NCBI GenBank assembly: GCA_944470555.2
Contig: OX104127.1
Span: 52,318,934 to 52,382,933 of the forward strand
Reading direction: 5' to 3'
DNA from: Heterobilharzia americana
Lineage: Eukaryota > Platyhelminthes > Trematoda > Strigeidida > Schistosomatidae
DNA length: 64,000 nt
Part shown: positions 47,461-59,250 of the stretch, piece after piece
How the letters are laid out: each line of letters begins with the position of its first letter
How positions within the stretch are numbered: the stretch's first letter is position 1
Notes under the pieces: generated by a model
The model's database searches: none
What the model was told of the DNA's origin: nothing
Seen by the model: only the letters and a program-made list of their open reading frames with translations
Program-made: the position numbers and the translations under genes

Positions 47461-49952
47461 ATGTTACTTCCAGTCAACGCTCATTGTCGATAACCTCAGT
47501 CTTTTGGACCACTGCTGAGATACATTCACTGGTAATGAATGTAGCGGTCCTTTTTCTCATTCATCTCTGTTAGGATTAGGATGATTAACAAACAACAATC
47601 GATTTAGTTTTGACAGGATCATCGAACTAAACCTTCGGTATATAGAATGAAGGCGAGACCTCATGGTCAACAACATATCTTGATAAATTACCCGACTGCT
47701 GGCTCATATCCTGCCAAGATTCAGGTTAGCACTTTATATAAAAAAAAATTCTTCTTTACTGCATTTATATTTTGCTTTGTATATACCTTAAGACATTGGT
47801 TAGCACATTTGCTTAGACGTTTAAGAACAGCTCAGTACAAGGGGTGAAAAAGTGATGCCTAATGAAGTCATAAGTTCATGCGGAATTTCGGCTACTGTTA
47901 TTTTTTTTATCATTCATTAGTAAGTTGAAAGATTTCGCTGTAAGCCATTTATGACATACCTACTGAACACAATGAAAATCAAATAATGTATAGTTCATAG
48001 TATTTCTCTCAATACCCAATAAAAATCTTTGTCGCTAATTCTAAACTACTTCTCAGGATAATAAACATCCTTAAAATATCCATTTTCTGTAATCAGTACA
48101 CTTGAACGAACTTCAATTTACGCACATAGCAAATCGAGAAAGGACTTAATCCTCCTAATTGTTTTCTTTCCAAACAATATCATTTCAATGTAACTCTTAT
48201 AAAACACCAACAATACTTAGAGATTCCATATGTTTCTCCGGTTGAAGTTATACCGTATAGGAAAGTACCATGATAAGAAGCAGTTTCATTATAAATATAT
48301 TTCAACTTCTTATTCATAATTAGGCAAACTTTAATGAATGTTTATGATGTGAATGAAATCAAGAATTTTCAAAATTACTTCAAATGGATCTTTCTTTATT
48401 CATCTTACATATGTTTAGTCGATGATAATGTGAAATCGCATTTAACTGTACACAAAACAGGAAGTGATACTTGAAAGAAAACTTTTTTTCATTCTTTCAA
48501 CTTTTTATATTATCTGGAGTTATTTTGATCACGTATGTTGCATTGATCAATTAAAATGTCTGAAATACTCATTAGGCACAATGAAAACACGAAAAAAATG
48601 GTAATATACTTATTAGGTAACAGTATCAAAAATGATGATAATATCAACTTGTATTGAACTTTGGCATAAATTTGGCAACCTGATTATCTTTTGAATCAGC
48701 ATTAAACGTCTTAAATAGTCATGAAAGTTTTGCTATTACATACATACTGATTTCATTTGAAGTTTAATAAATGGAGATACTTTTTTATAAAAGAAAGATT
48801 CGGGTAGTATTTTATTGAGTGGATACAGTATGCTTGCTGGTATAATATTTTTGTGATATGCAGACTAAAACAGGAAAAAAGAGTAAAATAAATGAAATGA
48901 ACAATTACCTTACATTAAATGCTGCCTAAAAAAAAATGATTTTTCAAAACAATGATGTGCGCTTTGTTCCGGCATTGTTAAGCCCACACTTTTAAGTTTA
49001 TATCGGCTACCCGTTGAAATCAATCTTGATGAGCTATTACGATCAGATAAATTTCTAATCTTGTGGTTACATATTTCGGCAAAAAAGGTTTCAAGTGACT
49101 TAATTAGCAGCCTTACAATATATTAACCTTGTTTTCACTTTTCAGGTCATCAATTCCACAACGGAATAAGCAAAGCATCCAACTAAGATAAGATCTACAG
49201 CATTGACGTATTCAAAGATTAAAACAGTATTCTGTAGACGACTTACATGTAGATTTATGCCTGTGCCTTCCATTTAATCCTTCTTGTGCTAACTTTGAGA
49301 ACAAGACTTTATTGAAGCGGATTGGATGACTGTATACAAAAATGGTAGGACTGTTAGTGGAACTATCATACAATATCGTAAAGCATGACTACTTCAAAGT
49401 ATTCAGCCGCAACTTAGACTGTAATTCTAATATTAGTTAACACATTTTGGTGGTTTCTAAGAAGATATACAGGTTATTTTGTTCAAATCACATTCTGAGG
49501 ATGTGGTAAACAAAAATCTGCAAACTTCCACATAAATAGTATTTTCTTGGCAAACACGGATAACATGTCTTCCTTAAACTTTTACATATACTCAGAACTG
49601 TATTAATGGATATTACATCGATTCACGTCATTTCAGATGTCGGAAACAAAAAGGATTGTCTAATCGCATAGTAAAAAGTGTCTTTACCAGTGAATGCAAT
49701 AGACTTAATTGTACATTAATAAATAGGAAAATACTTTATTCATACGCCAAAGATGATTTCATCTAAAGCATAGTTCGTATGGAATAACAATTCATGCAAT
49801 ACAACTACTATTTTCAATATTATTTCTGCTCAATATCCCTGTTTTTCTACTTAGTTTAATGAAGAAGTTATTTTGCAGCCAAATAGAAAAGTTCCATAGT
49901 CACCATTGCAAAGAATATTCGACATTAATGATGGATCGTGGCTAGCAGTGGA

Positions 49953-49997
49953 ATCCAGAATGCGCATTTTGTCCTATTTGGGACTTGTCAGCTGGAT
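49953..49997 (-). ncRNA. Hammerhead ribozyme, inactive arm of the palindrome
   Basis: Minus strand: ATCCAG, CTGACAA (G8 is A), GTCC-CAAATA-GGAC, AAAA (G12 is A), TGCGCATTCTGGAT. Both catalytic guanines are lost while all helices are kept. Inactive by what is known of the mechanism. Confidence 0.75.
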
Positions 49998-50102
49998 GTA
50001 CCTGCTTCCCAGTGAGTGATGTTGTTTCTACCAGGATTCGGACTCGTGAGCGATCGCCTCGGATGCAAGTAGAAACAATATCACTCACTGGGAAGCCGAT
50101 AC

Positions 50103-50147
50103 ATCCAGCTGACGACTTTGAAATAGGAGGAAATGCGCGTCTTGGAT
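50103..50147 (+). ncRNA. Hammerhead ribozyme, best-preserved copy
   Basis: ATCCAG, CTGACGA, CTTT-GAAATA-GGAG, GAAA, TGCGCG, TC, TTGGAT. All core residues are present. Stem I pairs over six positions (one G-U), stem II over four (two G-U), and helix III is ATGC with GCGT, without a loop. Predicted cleavage follows the C of GTC at 50141. Schistosome hammerheads of this type are known to be active, usually better as dimers because helix III is so short. This is the strongest candidate for activity in the window. Confidence 0.75.
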
Positions 50148-50275
50148 TTCACTGCTAGTCACGATCCGTCATTAATGCAGTTAGAATGCGGGCAATATGG
50201 AGGCATCCATATGGTAGCTCATATGCCAATAGAGACCGATCAATTCGGTCCAATCAACGACGGTATCATATGAAA

Positions 50276-52555
50276 ACAATTATACTAATATTCGACATGT
50301 TTGAAAATCATTTGACCATTTCTTATATGAATTCTTCAATTTCCTTATTAAATGAAAATAAAAAATCATACTGTTTTATAAGAAACTCACAGTGAATGAG
50401 ACCTAATTATTCTGTCTCGTTTCTTTAGCCATCACCGTTTGAACGATCCTTATGAATTCGTTTCCTGAAAATTAAGTATCGATTAAGCAAAACTATATGG
50501 TTCACTTTTGAAAAGAAACTTGTTTTCACTAAATGTTTACTACCTCGTGATGTACTTGTGACATCCAGGATTACAAACTCAGCGTATTATAATAGCAGAA
50601 AATAACGAGTGCCTAAGATGGTGAAATCACATGTTATCCAATATTCCTAAATTCAACTATGCATAAGCCACATTAAATTTCGAGCCAGACTCCTGAACAG
50701 GGAACACATCTGAAGGATAAGATCTTTTCAACTACAGCTTTGTTAAAATTTCAAATATTCTTTGTTTCATTGTGTCCTCCTCGACCATGTACGAGCTAAT
50801 AAAGTTAAATATTATCCTTATGAAAGTAAACTTTACCACATTTTGTTACTGTTAAATAAACTGTCCTTGAGTAGCTGATGAAATCATATGGGAAACAAAA
50901 TTCTAAAAGCTGAAAAAACTCATGGAAACCCAGTCATGAATAAATGAGTTGTTAAGTTCGGAAAATTAGAGAATACTGTTGATGGTGCAAGCAAAACAAG
51001 AGATCGAAATAAGTGATACTAACTTTGAAATGAACTCCATAAATCACAAACCTGTTTGAGACAATAAATCTACGAGTAAAATGGGTCCTCACGTTTTTTA
51101 AATTAAGATAAAAAGACAGTCTGTCACTGATATTGACTTCTGAATATATGGGTTAAATGCTACGATGGTAACTGTTGTGATGTGTTAAGACAACAGGCAA
51201 GGTGAACTAAAACTCTTTCCAGATCATATTAAATGAATTTCGCATGTCTTTTCCTTGAATGCACAAATTCGTCGGGGAGTTAATCCATCGATATTCTTTG
51301 TTTTATCATGGCCAGATTCCTCAGTCTAGTCATACCATATAAGATTAAAAGTACTTTAATCTCCTGGGATTTCACAAAACCTTTGGTTACCTATGCTATA
51401 CGTACATGCTTAAAGGATAAGACATTTGTTGAATAATTTTAATGCAGTATAATTGAAAAGTAAGACAAACTACTTGAGCAGCTCTAGAATCTGTTGGATT
51501 TGTATACATAGACATTGTTTCTATTTCTCAGTCTAACGATTTATTAAAAATGAAGTTCTTAAGCTTTAATCCTAGACTTGACAGCAAAAACTTTAGCTTG
51601 TTTTCACTTCTATCAAGATAGTAAACGAACAAACAAACAAGTCACAGTCATCGAATGCCTCAAACCTGACTTATTTGCTCAAAAAGAAGCTATGGCCAAC
51701 TTCATCTAACTTGATAACCCTTCTCAACTGTTATTTGTCTACATGATCATTCATTAAATTTAAAAGTTTATTCCCCCACTTTTATTTAGTTGTTTCGCCG
51801 TTATTTCGTATCCATTGTGTTTAGCTAACTGATTCTGACTCGCAACAGACTACATATTATGGTTAATTACTAATATCTTACATACTTATTTAGTCTTATA
51901 ATGCCAAGATCCTCTCTTTAGGTAGTTGCTGTTGTTGTTATTTTTATTCGAGAAACTTTCATTGAAGTATACCTAAAATTGTTATAGTTTGTTGCAACTT
52001 CTTAAACTTCCGTGTGATCTGCAGTATTGACTGATCTCCACTGTATGATTACTCCTGTCTGTTTTAATCACTATTCTGTTTTCTTTCAGCAAATTGATAT
52101 GTGATAAATTCTGACTGCCTATATCTATTTTGATAATCAAGGTTGTAGGCAGTTGACAAGATACCACCGAAGTAAAGTGGATCCAGATTACCTTGCCTCT
52201 ATCGATGTTCTCACTCTTTTGAGATTGATGACCTGGAATTAATGTATGAAAATAATCAAATTTATTTGACCATTTTAAGGTCTATGAAAGTAATATGGGT
52301 TTTGTTCATAAAAACAATAAAGATTCCCAGTCTCTGAAATAATAGCCATGCACAAGATACATTACTGAATTAGTGTTCCACATTATGGTTTGATAAATAA
52401 TGTTAAGTTCATTAGCTTTGTCAATTAGTTCATAGAAATAGTATCTTCAGCAAGGAAATAAACTGGAAAACGAACGGAAAACAATGAAGTGAAGCAACTT
52501 ATACACACCTTCGAAATTGGAACTCTTGCGTGAAGTATATCATTTAGTGAAATGA
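50276..52555. other. AT-rich DNA, no gene seen
   Basis: No motif recognised. Confidence 0.45.
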
Positions 52556-52915
52556 AACCAGAGCGTTATCCCCTAGACCAAAGAGCCACGCTGGTCATTT
52601 CTCATGTGACGGGTATAGTTCTAGTGGCTATCGTGGCTTGGTGGTCCAGTGGATAATGCTATGGCGCTTGAAACGATCTGTCCCGGGTTCGAATCCCGTT
52701 GGGAACAAGACCACTCACTGAGAGGTAGGTACATCCAGCTGAGGAATTCCAAATAGGAGGAAATGCGCCTCCCGGATTCCACTGTTAGCCTTTTTCCAGC
52801 ATTACTATATAATTAAAAACACAGGCAATATCAAGGCATCCGTGAGGTAGCCCATGTCCTAGTAGAGACCGATCAATTCGGCCCAATTAACGACTGTGTA
52901 ATACAAGCAATAACA
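52556..52915 (+). mobile_element. Hammerhead SINE, SM-alpha-like, near full length with an inverted head
   Basis: The most complete SINE here. Tggtccagtggataatgc is a perfect A-box match (TGGTCCAGTGG) and gggttcgaatcccg a perfect B box (about 52684-52697). A linker, the hammerhead (52733-52777) and the tail with caatatcaaggcatcc, gaccgatcaattcggccc and ataacacaaa follow. Just left of the head, 52556-52590 holds a minus-strand A-box-like piece (TTTGGTCTAGGGGATAACGC), so a second head points the other way. Pol III transcription is likely. Confidence 0.8.
52733..52777 (+). ncRNA. Hammerhead ribozyme, core residues intact, helices weakened
   Basis: ATCCAG, CTGAGGA, ATTC-CAAATA-GGAG, GAAA, TGCGCC, TC, CCGGAT. 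The core is complete. The closing pair of stem II is A-G, helix III has one mismatch and stem I one mismatch. It follows a strong pol III promoter in the same SINE, so it is likely to be transcribed. Confidence 0.65.
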
Positions 52916-54079
52916 CAAAAAGCTATTTAGCGAGACGCTGACTAACTCGTGCTCATCATTTCTCAATTTTATTTAATGACGTGTTTACATATTTAATACA
53001 GTCACTATTTTACATGTCAAGGTGAATTCGAAACGCTTTCTGTTTTCAGAAAACGCTACTTCTTTATTTCGTAAACTAACGCGTAACTTTTAGAAACATT
53101 GTAATCTCAAACAATCCGAAATTAAGCTGCAGATTAAAAACAGATTAACTAAGCATGGCTTTCTTTAATAACAAAAGATGAGCATTTAAAACCACGTTAT
53201 CAAATTTCACATTTGAACCAAGCTTACTTCCAATGAGTGCGAAATTCCTGTACCATAGGATTGCAAAATGCTTTCTCCCTCTTCGTATCTATCTATAGAC
53301 AAACATCTTTATGGTAATGTCAATAGATTTGGTGCAAATATTGGTAATACCTTCGACTGAAGCACTGAGTGGCACGTTTAAACCTCAGGAGGGATGTCGG
53401 TTTCTTCGAGGTTGCAGATACACCTTGCTGATGGGTTAGGAAATGTACAAAATCCAAGTAAAGCGGACCTTCCTATCAGTTGCTCACAGACATTTAACAC
53501 AGATTTTTTAAATCTTAATATAACAGGATCTCAGTGAGCAGCACCAAATACGATAAACAGAGGTCCAGTGAAAGATTTATTTGCATGACACCTGAGTAAT
53601 AAAATAATTAACAGAATTATTTTTCACCCACAGTCTTAGTCTTTCAACATTCTATAGTTTTAATTGTGAACAACTTATCCTAAAGTCGGCACCTATATAA
53701 ATTTCGATTAAAATTTGTTCAAGCCTAAACTTTACCAAAAGTGCATAGTTGTATGATGAATTTCTTTCTCAAATGTACCTTATTATGCAGTGTGAACTGA
53801 TGCTACACAAAATAGACGATTATCAATATATAATGGCAGTATGTAACCCATGTGATAAGAAGAATTATTTTTCATACTGTTGATTTATTTTACAAATTTT
53901 GTACAAATTTCGAGAAACTTTTCATTCTCATGTGAACACTTAAAATTTAACATCGGATAACATTTCCATTGACTTGTTTAGATGGCCTAAGGAGATGAAT
54001 TGTATCAGGTCAAATATCTTTTCTAATTTATCTATCTCGACAAATCAAATTACTTTTAGGTAGTATCCATCACATACTG
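52916..54079. other. AT-rich DNA, no gene seen
   Basis: A short segment near 53430 (ttgctgatgggttaggaaat) resembles part of a hammerhead but lacks the rest. Confidence 0.4.
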
Positions 54080-54220
54080 GCATCATTTTGGGAACCTTTG
54101 AAAACCTGGATGACTTGGACAGTTGGCACACCTTGGTATGATCCTCCTCAGCAACACACATTCACGACCTGGACCCACCAAGAATCGAACCCAGGACCTG
54201 AAGGTTGTATCAGTCTGAAT
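54080..54220 (-). mobile_element. Hammerhead SINE, second family, degenerate
   Basis: On the minus strand a fine B box (CTGGGTTCGATTCTTGG at about 54200-54184) precedes GTTGCTGAGGAGGATCATACC. CTGAGGA is intact, but the stem II partner and GAAA are replaced (AAGGTGTGCCAACTGTC). Inactive. An open frame on the other strand (54098-54301) is incidental. Confidence 0.65.
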
Positions 54221-55889
54221 CCTTTGAAATCACATGTCAAGTTTCATATTCTAACAATATCCTGTTTTCTGAAAGAATACAGACTCCTCCAAGATGGATA
54301 ACATAACTTAATAATGAATGCGAACAAGGTGGTAATCAGCTTTAAGGACCTTCTACAGGCAGATTTACAACAGTTATCATCGTACAGAAGCAGAAGTTAT
54401 TCAGTTTTCATCAATGAAAAGCTCTGGACATTTATTAACAGGAATGTACAGCTTAGCACTTTTAGGTAACCTTTCTAGTTAATCTTTTTCTTCGAAGAAT
54501 ATCTCTTCATATTTTTCGTTTTAACTAACTAAAAAGTGTAGAAAATAAACTAGGCAGTAATAAATTGTGTCATTATTTCGCTTTTAAATGCTGTTGCTTA
54601 GTGACCTCATGTATACACTGCAGCTTATGAGTGGAAGAGAATGTTACCCGTAACATAAATTTTCCAGGACATATTTATTGATGGTAATAGGCCACATGGA
54701 TGCATCGATTGGTTGACATTTCCATGGTTCTTCAAGTTGGTCTATTATCACACATAAAATGACACGTCATTCGTAACGTAACATACGCTTTCAAAGAGTG
54801 TGATATTAAAACCATACAGAAGGCAGTGGTCACCAAAGATAAGTGTTTCAGTAATCTATGATAGATGGTGTAGATTTAAATAACTGTTAGGAAATATCAT
54901 CTAAAATGTCGTTAGAGGTCATGGATTATTCTTTGTAGCTAAATTGCTTCCTAATGAAATTAAAAACACAAAGAAGTATACAGGCTGAATAGTAGCAAGT
55001 AAGTCTTACAGCACAATATTAAGGAAAAGAGGACAATTGAAATTGAATATGCTTTGGAAAGACTTTGAGAAGGTTGGAGGTTCAAAGCAGAAATATTATT
55101 TCCGGAACAAAAAATTATAACGGAATAAATGTTGATTTTCATTCAGCTTCTCATAAATGGTTTCGTTCTAGTACATAGGGTTCTCCGAAGAAAAAGTGGC
55201 AAGCCAGTCTCGTGTTGATCATTGCTTCATAACAGACAATCCCCTTTAAAAGTATCAATACAGGGATAATTATCCAGGCCAATTGTAACATGAATTAAGG
55301 TATAGATTAGTTATACAGTGAAATCTGTGAAGCAGATCGCTACATTGTTCATAGCCTACAAGACAAGAAGAGAGAAGGAACAGTTACGCCAATTGATAAC
55401 TTGTTTACAATAATTAGACAACAAACGGAGGAGGATGATGGCTGAAAGAGTAATAATAATACTAATTATGGTGATCATTTACCGGATAAACGAGAGAAAC
55501 GGTTATCAGAACACTGCTGGCTTAGGCAAGGAAAGAGGCTGTATGGATGCTTCCTGGATGTACATACTAGACTTGCACAGATGTATTCATTTCAATGACA
55601 AGTGTCAATCAGATGACAGAGTGTTGTGTTCCGTATCGAAGGACAACGTTTGACGATTTCGAAATGTGTAACCGTACTCTCTGTATTAATTACTAGTCAG
55701 AGTTTTCACACTACATAAATATTATTCAAAACAGGTCTAATTAACAGGAAAGAAAAATAAGATAATGTGTAGAGGTTAGAGAGTATTTAGACTGAAAGGA
55801 CTGGTTAAAATACTTCTCTGGGGATGGTTAATAATCCCCTTTGAGAATTGTGTCTATTGTGAATAAAGTTCACCGAAATCTGTTTGTTC
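54221..55889. other. AT-rich DNA, no gene seen
   Basis: A 72-codon plus-strand frame at 55435-55653 has no recognised domain. Confidence 0.4.
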
Positions 55890-56150
55890 ATATACTTGTA
55901 ATTCTCCGTTGTTTGCTGGATCGAACTGTTCGCCGTCTATTGCCATACGGGCTCCTTTACGAATGCCTCGTTATTGCCTGAATGGTAATGATGGTAATTT
56001 AGTTGGTTGTGGTTAGCGATGGGTACGAGATTCGATTCTCAGTTGGAACAACATTACTCCACACTGAGGTGCAGGCACATCCAGCTGACAAGTCCCAAAT
56101 AGAGTGAATTGCATAGCCTGGATTCCTTTGCTGGCCACAACCAATCAAAG
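55890..56150. mobile_element. Hammerhead SINE, SM-alpha-like, tail and head in opposite orientations
   Basis: 55893-56008 is the SINE tail on the minus strand (ttgctggatcgaactgttcg, atacgggctcctttacgaat, attgcctgaatgg). At about 56018 it switches to the plus strand at the B-box region (gatgggtacgagattcgatt), then linker, hammerhead (56079-56123) and post-ribozyme sequence (gctggccacaacca). The ribozyme has CTGACAA (G8 is A) and GAAT for GAAA, so it is inactive. Confidence 0.75.
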
Positions 56151-57249
56151 TAGCCAAAATCTGTTTGGACTATTCCAACTCCGTTAGCACATCATGTCAA
56201 ATAAAAGTTTTTTAACTAAAAGTTCATCTGATAAAAACGTATGCTTCATAAGAGGGTTTTTGCTTGATTTCACGTCTTCTTTCGACAGTCATGTGAGGAA
56301 ATTCTTGTGATTATATCTTGATGGTGTCTCTCTGATATATTCTATTTACGTAGCTCCATAGATCCTACAAACGTTCAATACTCACTGACCATACTAATAA
56401 TGTAAGCTCTTCATCGAGATTGTCAGCATTTATAAAGTGCGTCTCTGCATTTTTTTCACATTTTAGTTAAATTAGATATAAACTGCCAGTGTCTTCCGTC
56501 CCTTACTGGTAGTTGAAAAGTAATATTTTATTTTACATTTATAATGAGAAGTCAGGATAGAAATAGGCCACTGTCTTCTATCTACATTTCACGGCTAAGT
56601 TTATATCTTTGCCAAAACATTTTTCAGTCAGCAAGACAGTCATTATGAGAATAAATTTTGGATATAAGCAAGGTAATGTTCGAAATCAAATGAGTTACGT
56701 TACAGTTCAACAAATTATTACCAAACTTATTGAATACAATAACCTTCTTAATTGCGGTCTTATCAAAACCCACTGAAATTATACCTATTCGTAAATATAA
56801 AAAATGAAACATGTTGAGTGAGTAGTTTAACACTGAGTTAACTGGTCTATGTAACTTTTTAAAGCATCACTCAATCAGATTTTTGACGAGTATTCATTCC
56901 TATAGCATACCCTATGAAGGTTTCAGTTTTTCTCAGTAGTGATCGCAAATGTGAGTAACCACAGGGTCTTGTCTCATCTTGTCGCATATTAAGTATTATT
57001 TTGCTGTGTCATGTAATCTAAAATCAAATCAACCAGCACGTGAATACAATAAGAATTGAATCTAGATATCTGAAATGTAGCCTAAAAGCGCCATTTACTT
57101 ACCTGAAAATGTAATATTCAAATCCATACGCTATCACCAATTAGTAGGTATTAGGATTGCTGTTCAAACCTGGATGATATTATTCTACATGATGCTGAAT
57201 AACAAATAATCAACTAGAACAAGTAGAAAAGCCTTGAGTTCTTTGTTTC
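56151..57249. other. AT-rich DNA, no gene seen
   Basis: No motif recognised. Confidence 0.45.
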
Positions 57250-57420
57250 AAGTTGGTATTTATCAATGGGTGACATCTTTTGGAGAACCAAATAAAATCT
57301 TAGTGAACTGGACAACTGTTTCATCCTAGAATGTGACTCTCCAGCAAAGCGCATTCATAACCTCAGAAATCTTTCAACTGAAATCTAAGTTTGCTGACAT
57401 GGGCTTCAGATAACTAAAAG
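57250..57420 (-). mobile_element. Hammerhead SINE, second family, degenerate
   Basis: On the minus strand: TTGAAAGATTTCTGAGGTTA (decayed B-box region), then a hammerhead relic (57352-57305) with CTGGAGA for CTGANGA. Stem II sequence GTCACATTCTAGGAT, GAAACAG, TTGTC and CAGTTC are kept. Position 6 is changed, so it should be inactive. Confidence 0.6.
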
Positions 57421-58026
57421 ACTTTTGACATCTAACCATGTGTCATTATCTCTGAACATACAATATGCCATTTATAAAGTGGCAACATTTATTTTTCATA
57501 CTCTTACTTGTGATACCTTGCTGACTACTTAATCGGGATGACCAATTTCTGAGGATGCAGAAGCTCTTGTAAGAATCTTCCAAATAACCCGAAGCGTTCT
57601 TATGTTGTCTTTTTTTGATACTGGCTAACAGTGGCGAAAAATATAAAGCAATTCAATCCAGCAGCACAAAATTATAATACAGGTTCAAAAAGGAAATAAC
57701 ATGTTATTTCAGGAGAGTTAGCTTTCGTGACGCAGTTACACAGGAGATAATGTTCTGCGTTTCATGAGATGGGTGTTAGGCCCATGCCAAAGATAGTAAT
57801 ATAAATCACTGAAACGCAGATAAATTCACCTAACCAGTCGCAAAAATGATCTAACATGTCTTATGAAGTATGATGTCAGACACCACCAAGAAAAGTAGGT
57901 CAAAATGACAAAATGCATACCGAGAAATATTAACTATCCCAAATGAACAAACTTACCAAGGGACTGAAGCCTGACGTATTAAGTACTTATTGTGCTCAGG
58001 AAGAATGGCGAGAAAATTGTCACCTA

Positions 58027-58057
<31 letters not shown>

Positions 58058-59044
58058 TTGCTTTATTCCAAACAACATGTCATGCAGTACGGAATTCTCA
58101 ACATGTAATACTTCAATAATTCATTTCCTATACAATGTTTTTAAAAGAAATAACTCTTGTACCTGTTAATAATGTTAATAATAACGGTATTAAAAGGGAC
58201 TGATGTGAAACAGGAAGCTGGCGTTACATTATGGTCTGGTCTAAACTCAGGAATGATCACAAAATCAAATGTCATTTTGACAATGATGGTTCAGTAAACC
58301 AATACGAAAATCTGCGATTCCATATAGGCATCCTGGAAATAGTAAAGTACTGTTTTTTTTCAATGATTCACTTGTCAACATTCATCTGGCGTAAACACTT
58401 TTTTCCTTTTTGTTCGTAATATAAGAAACCAAAGTTTGAAGGCATTTAAAAAACGTACCACCGTAAGTGATACATTTCGAAGATACAGTTTAAAGATTAA
58501 AACAAGCAAATAGTGAGAAATTTACTGAGTTGCATTCGGTGGAAAATTCTTTTTATAGCCCAGGGCTCAAGCACGTCACAGTAAATTCTTTTGAATTAAA
58601 AAACTATAAACAAGAAATCTTAACTATATATCATATCCTACGTGTCAAAGCATCGAATATTACAGGTATACGATTGTAGGATACACCGAAGTATTCATTT
58701 TTTTTATATCTGAATAATAAAGAGTAAATATCTTTTTAACTTTGTGAAGAGATATTCTCTGTAGGTTTGATCTAGCATTAGGAAGCCGGTACTTTTCGAA
58801 ATTATTGTTTACTGTGATCACAATAAGTTGTATATAGGAACAGACTGTCTCATAAAATCAAAGTCCCCACTAACCTCAAAATACTCTGCTGTTTAGTGCT
58901 GATTAGTGACATGTTTCCAGATAGATATCTTGAAGTTTTAATGAGAAGCCGTGAACTGTGAAGTTAACCAGTCGGAAGGCAAGTGGATGCCAACCGTAAA
59001 CCTAGAGTGAGAGTCACGCTATATCGTTAATTGACAGAAGTAGA
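57421..59044. other. AT-rich DNA with a microsatellite
   Basis: Contains an (AAT)n tract at 58027-58060; nothing else recognised. Confidence 0.45.
58027..58060 (+). repeat. (TAA)n microsatellite
   Basis: About 11 units with one substitution near the start. Confidence 0.95.
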
Positions 59045-59250
59045 AAACTGTGAATCATTGAACTCCAACCCACTGGTTGAATGGTTATTGCGTTTGCCGT
59101 GAAACCTGAAGGTTTCAAGTTCTGTCCGTAGCCGGTTAGTGTTTGTGTACTACTGAGGAGTCTCATACTAGGACGAAACAGCTGTTCGTTTCCCCAGGTT
59201 TTCCATAATTTTTCAACCAATTTCAGTTCATGATGAATGCTACCTAGAAA
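59045..59250 (+). mobile_element. Hammerhead SINE, second family
   Basis: Head cccactggttgaatggttat, decayed B box (ggtttcaagttctgtccg), hammerhead at 59147-59192 and tail (ccccaggttttccataattt, ttcagttcatgatgaatgc). One of two family members with a complete core. Confidence 0.7.
59147..59192 (+). ncRNA. Hammerhead ribozyme, core residues intact, stem I lost
   Basis: CTGAGGA, GTCT-CATACTA-GGAC, GAAA, stem III ACAG with CTGT, then T as residue 17 (allowed by the NUH rule but usually slower than C). The 3' strand CGTTTC no longer pairs with GTACTA, so stem I is missing and activity is unlikely. Confidence 0.6.

Larger units (their letters stand above)
43721..49922. other. AT-rich DNA, no gene seen
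   Basis: About 6.2 kb, the longest stretch without a recognised element. It contains an AT microsatellite at 45318-45359 and a weak tRNA-like segment near 47385-47460. Open frames (for example 46261-46503 plus, 80 codons) show no domain. Confidence 0.45.
49923..50275. mobile_element. Hammerhead SINE palindrome (two copies head to head)
   Basis: 49923-50034 and 50070-50179 are inverted repeats of about 110 bp. They enclose about 35 bp that, on the minus strand, look like a tRNA B box (cacgagtccgaatcctgg). Each arm carries linker (atcactcactgggaagc), hammerhead and post-ribozyme sequence (ctgctagtcacgatcc). The right arm continues into the normal SINE tail (50185-50265). The transcript could fold into one long hairpin. 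Confidence 0.85.

Noticed and set aside
52650..52720. tRNA gene with perfect A and B boxes
   Set aside because: It is the head of an SM-alpha-like SINE with linker, ribozyme and tail in the usual order.
53420..53450. Further hammerhead (ctgatggg then gaaatg)
   Set aside because: The core is altered and neither stem I nor a cleavage site can be found.
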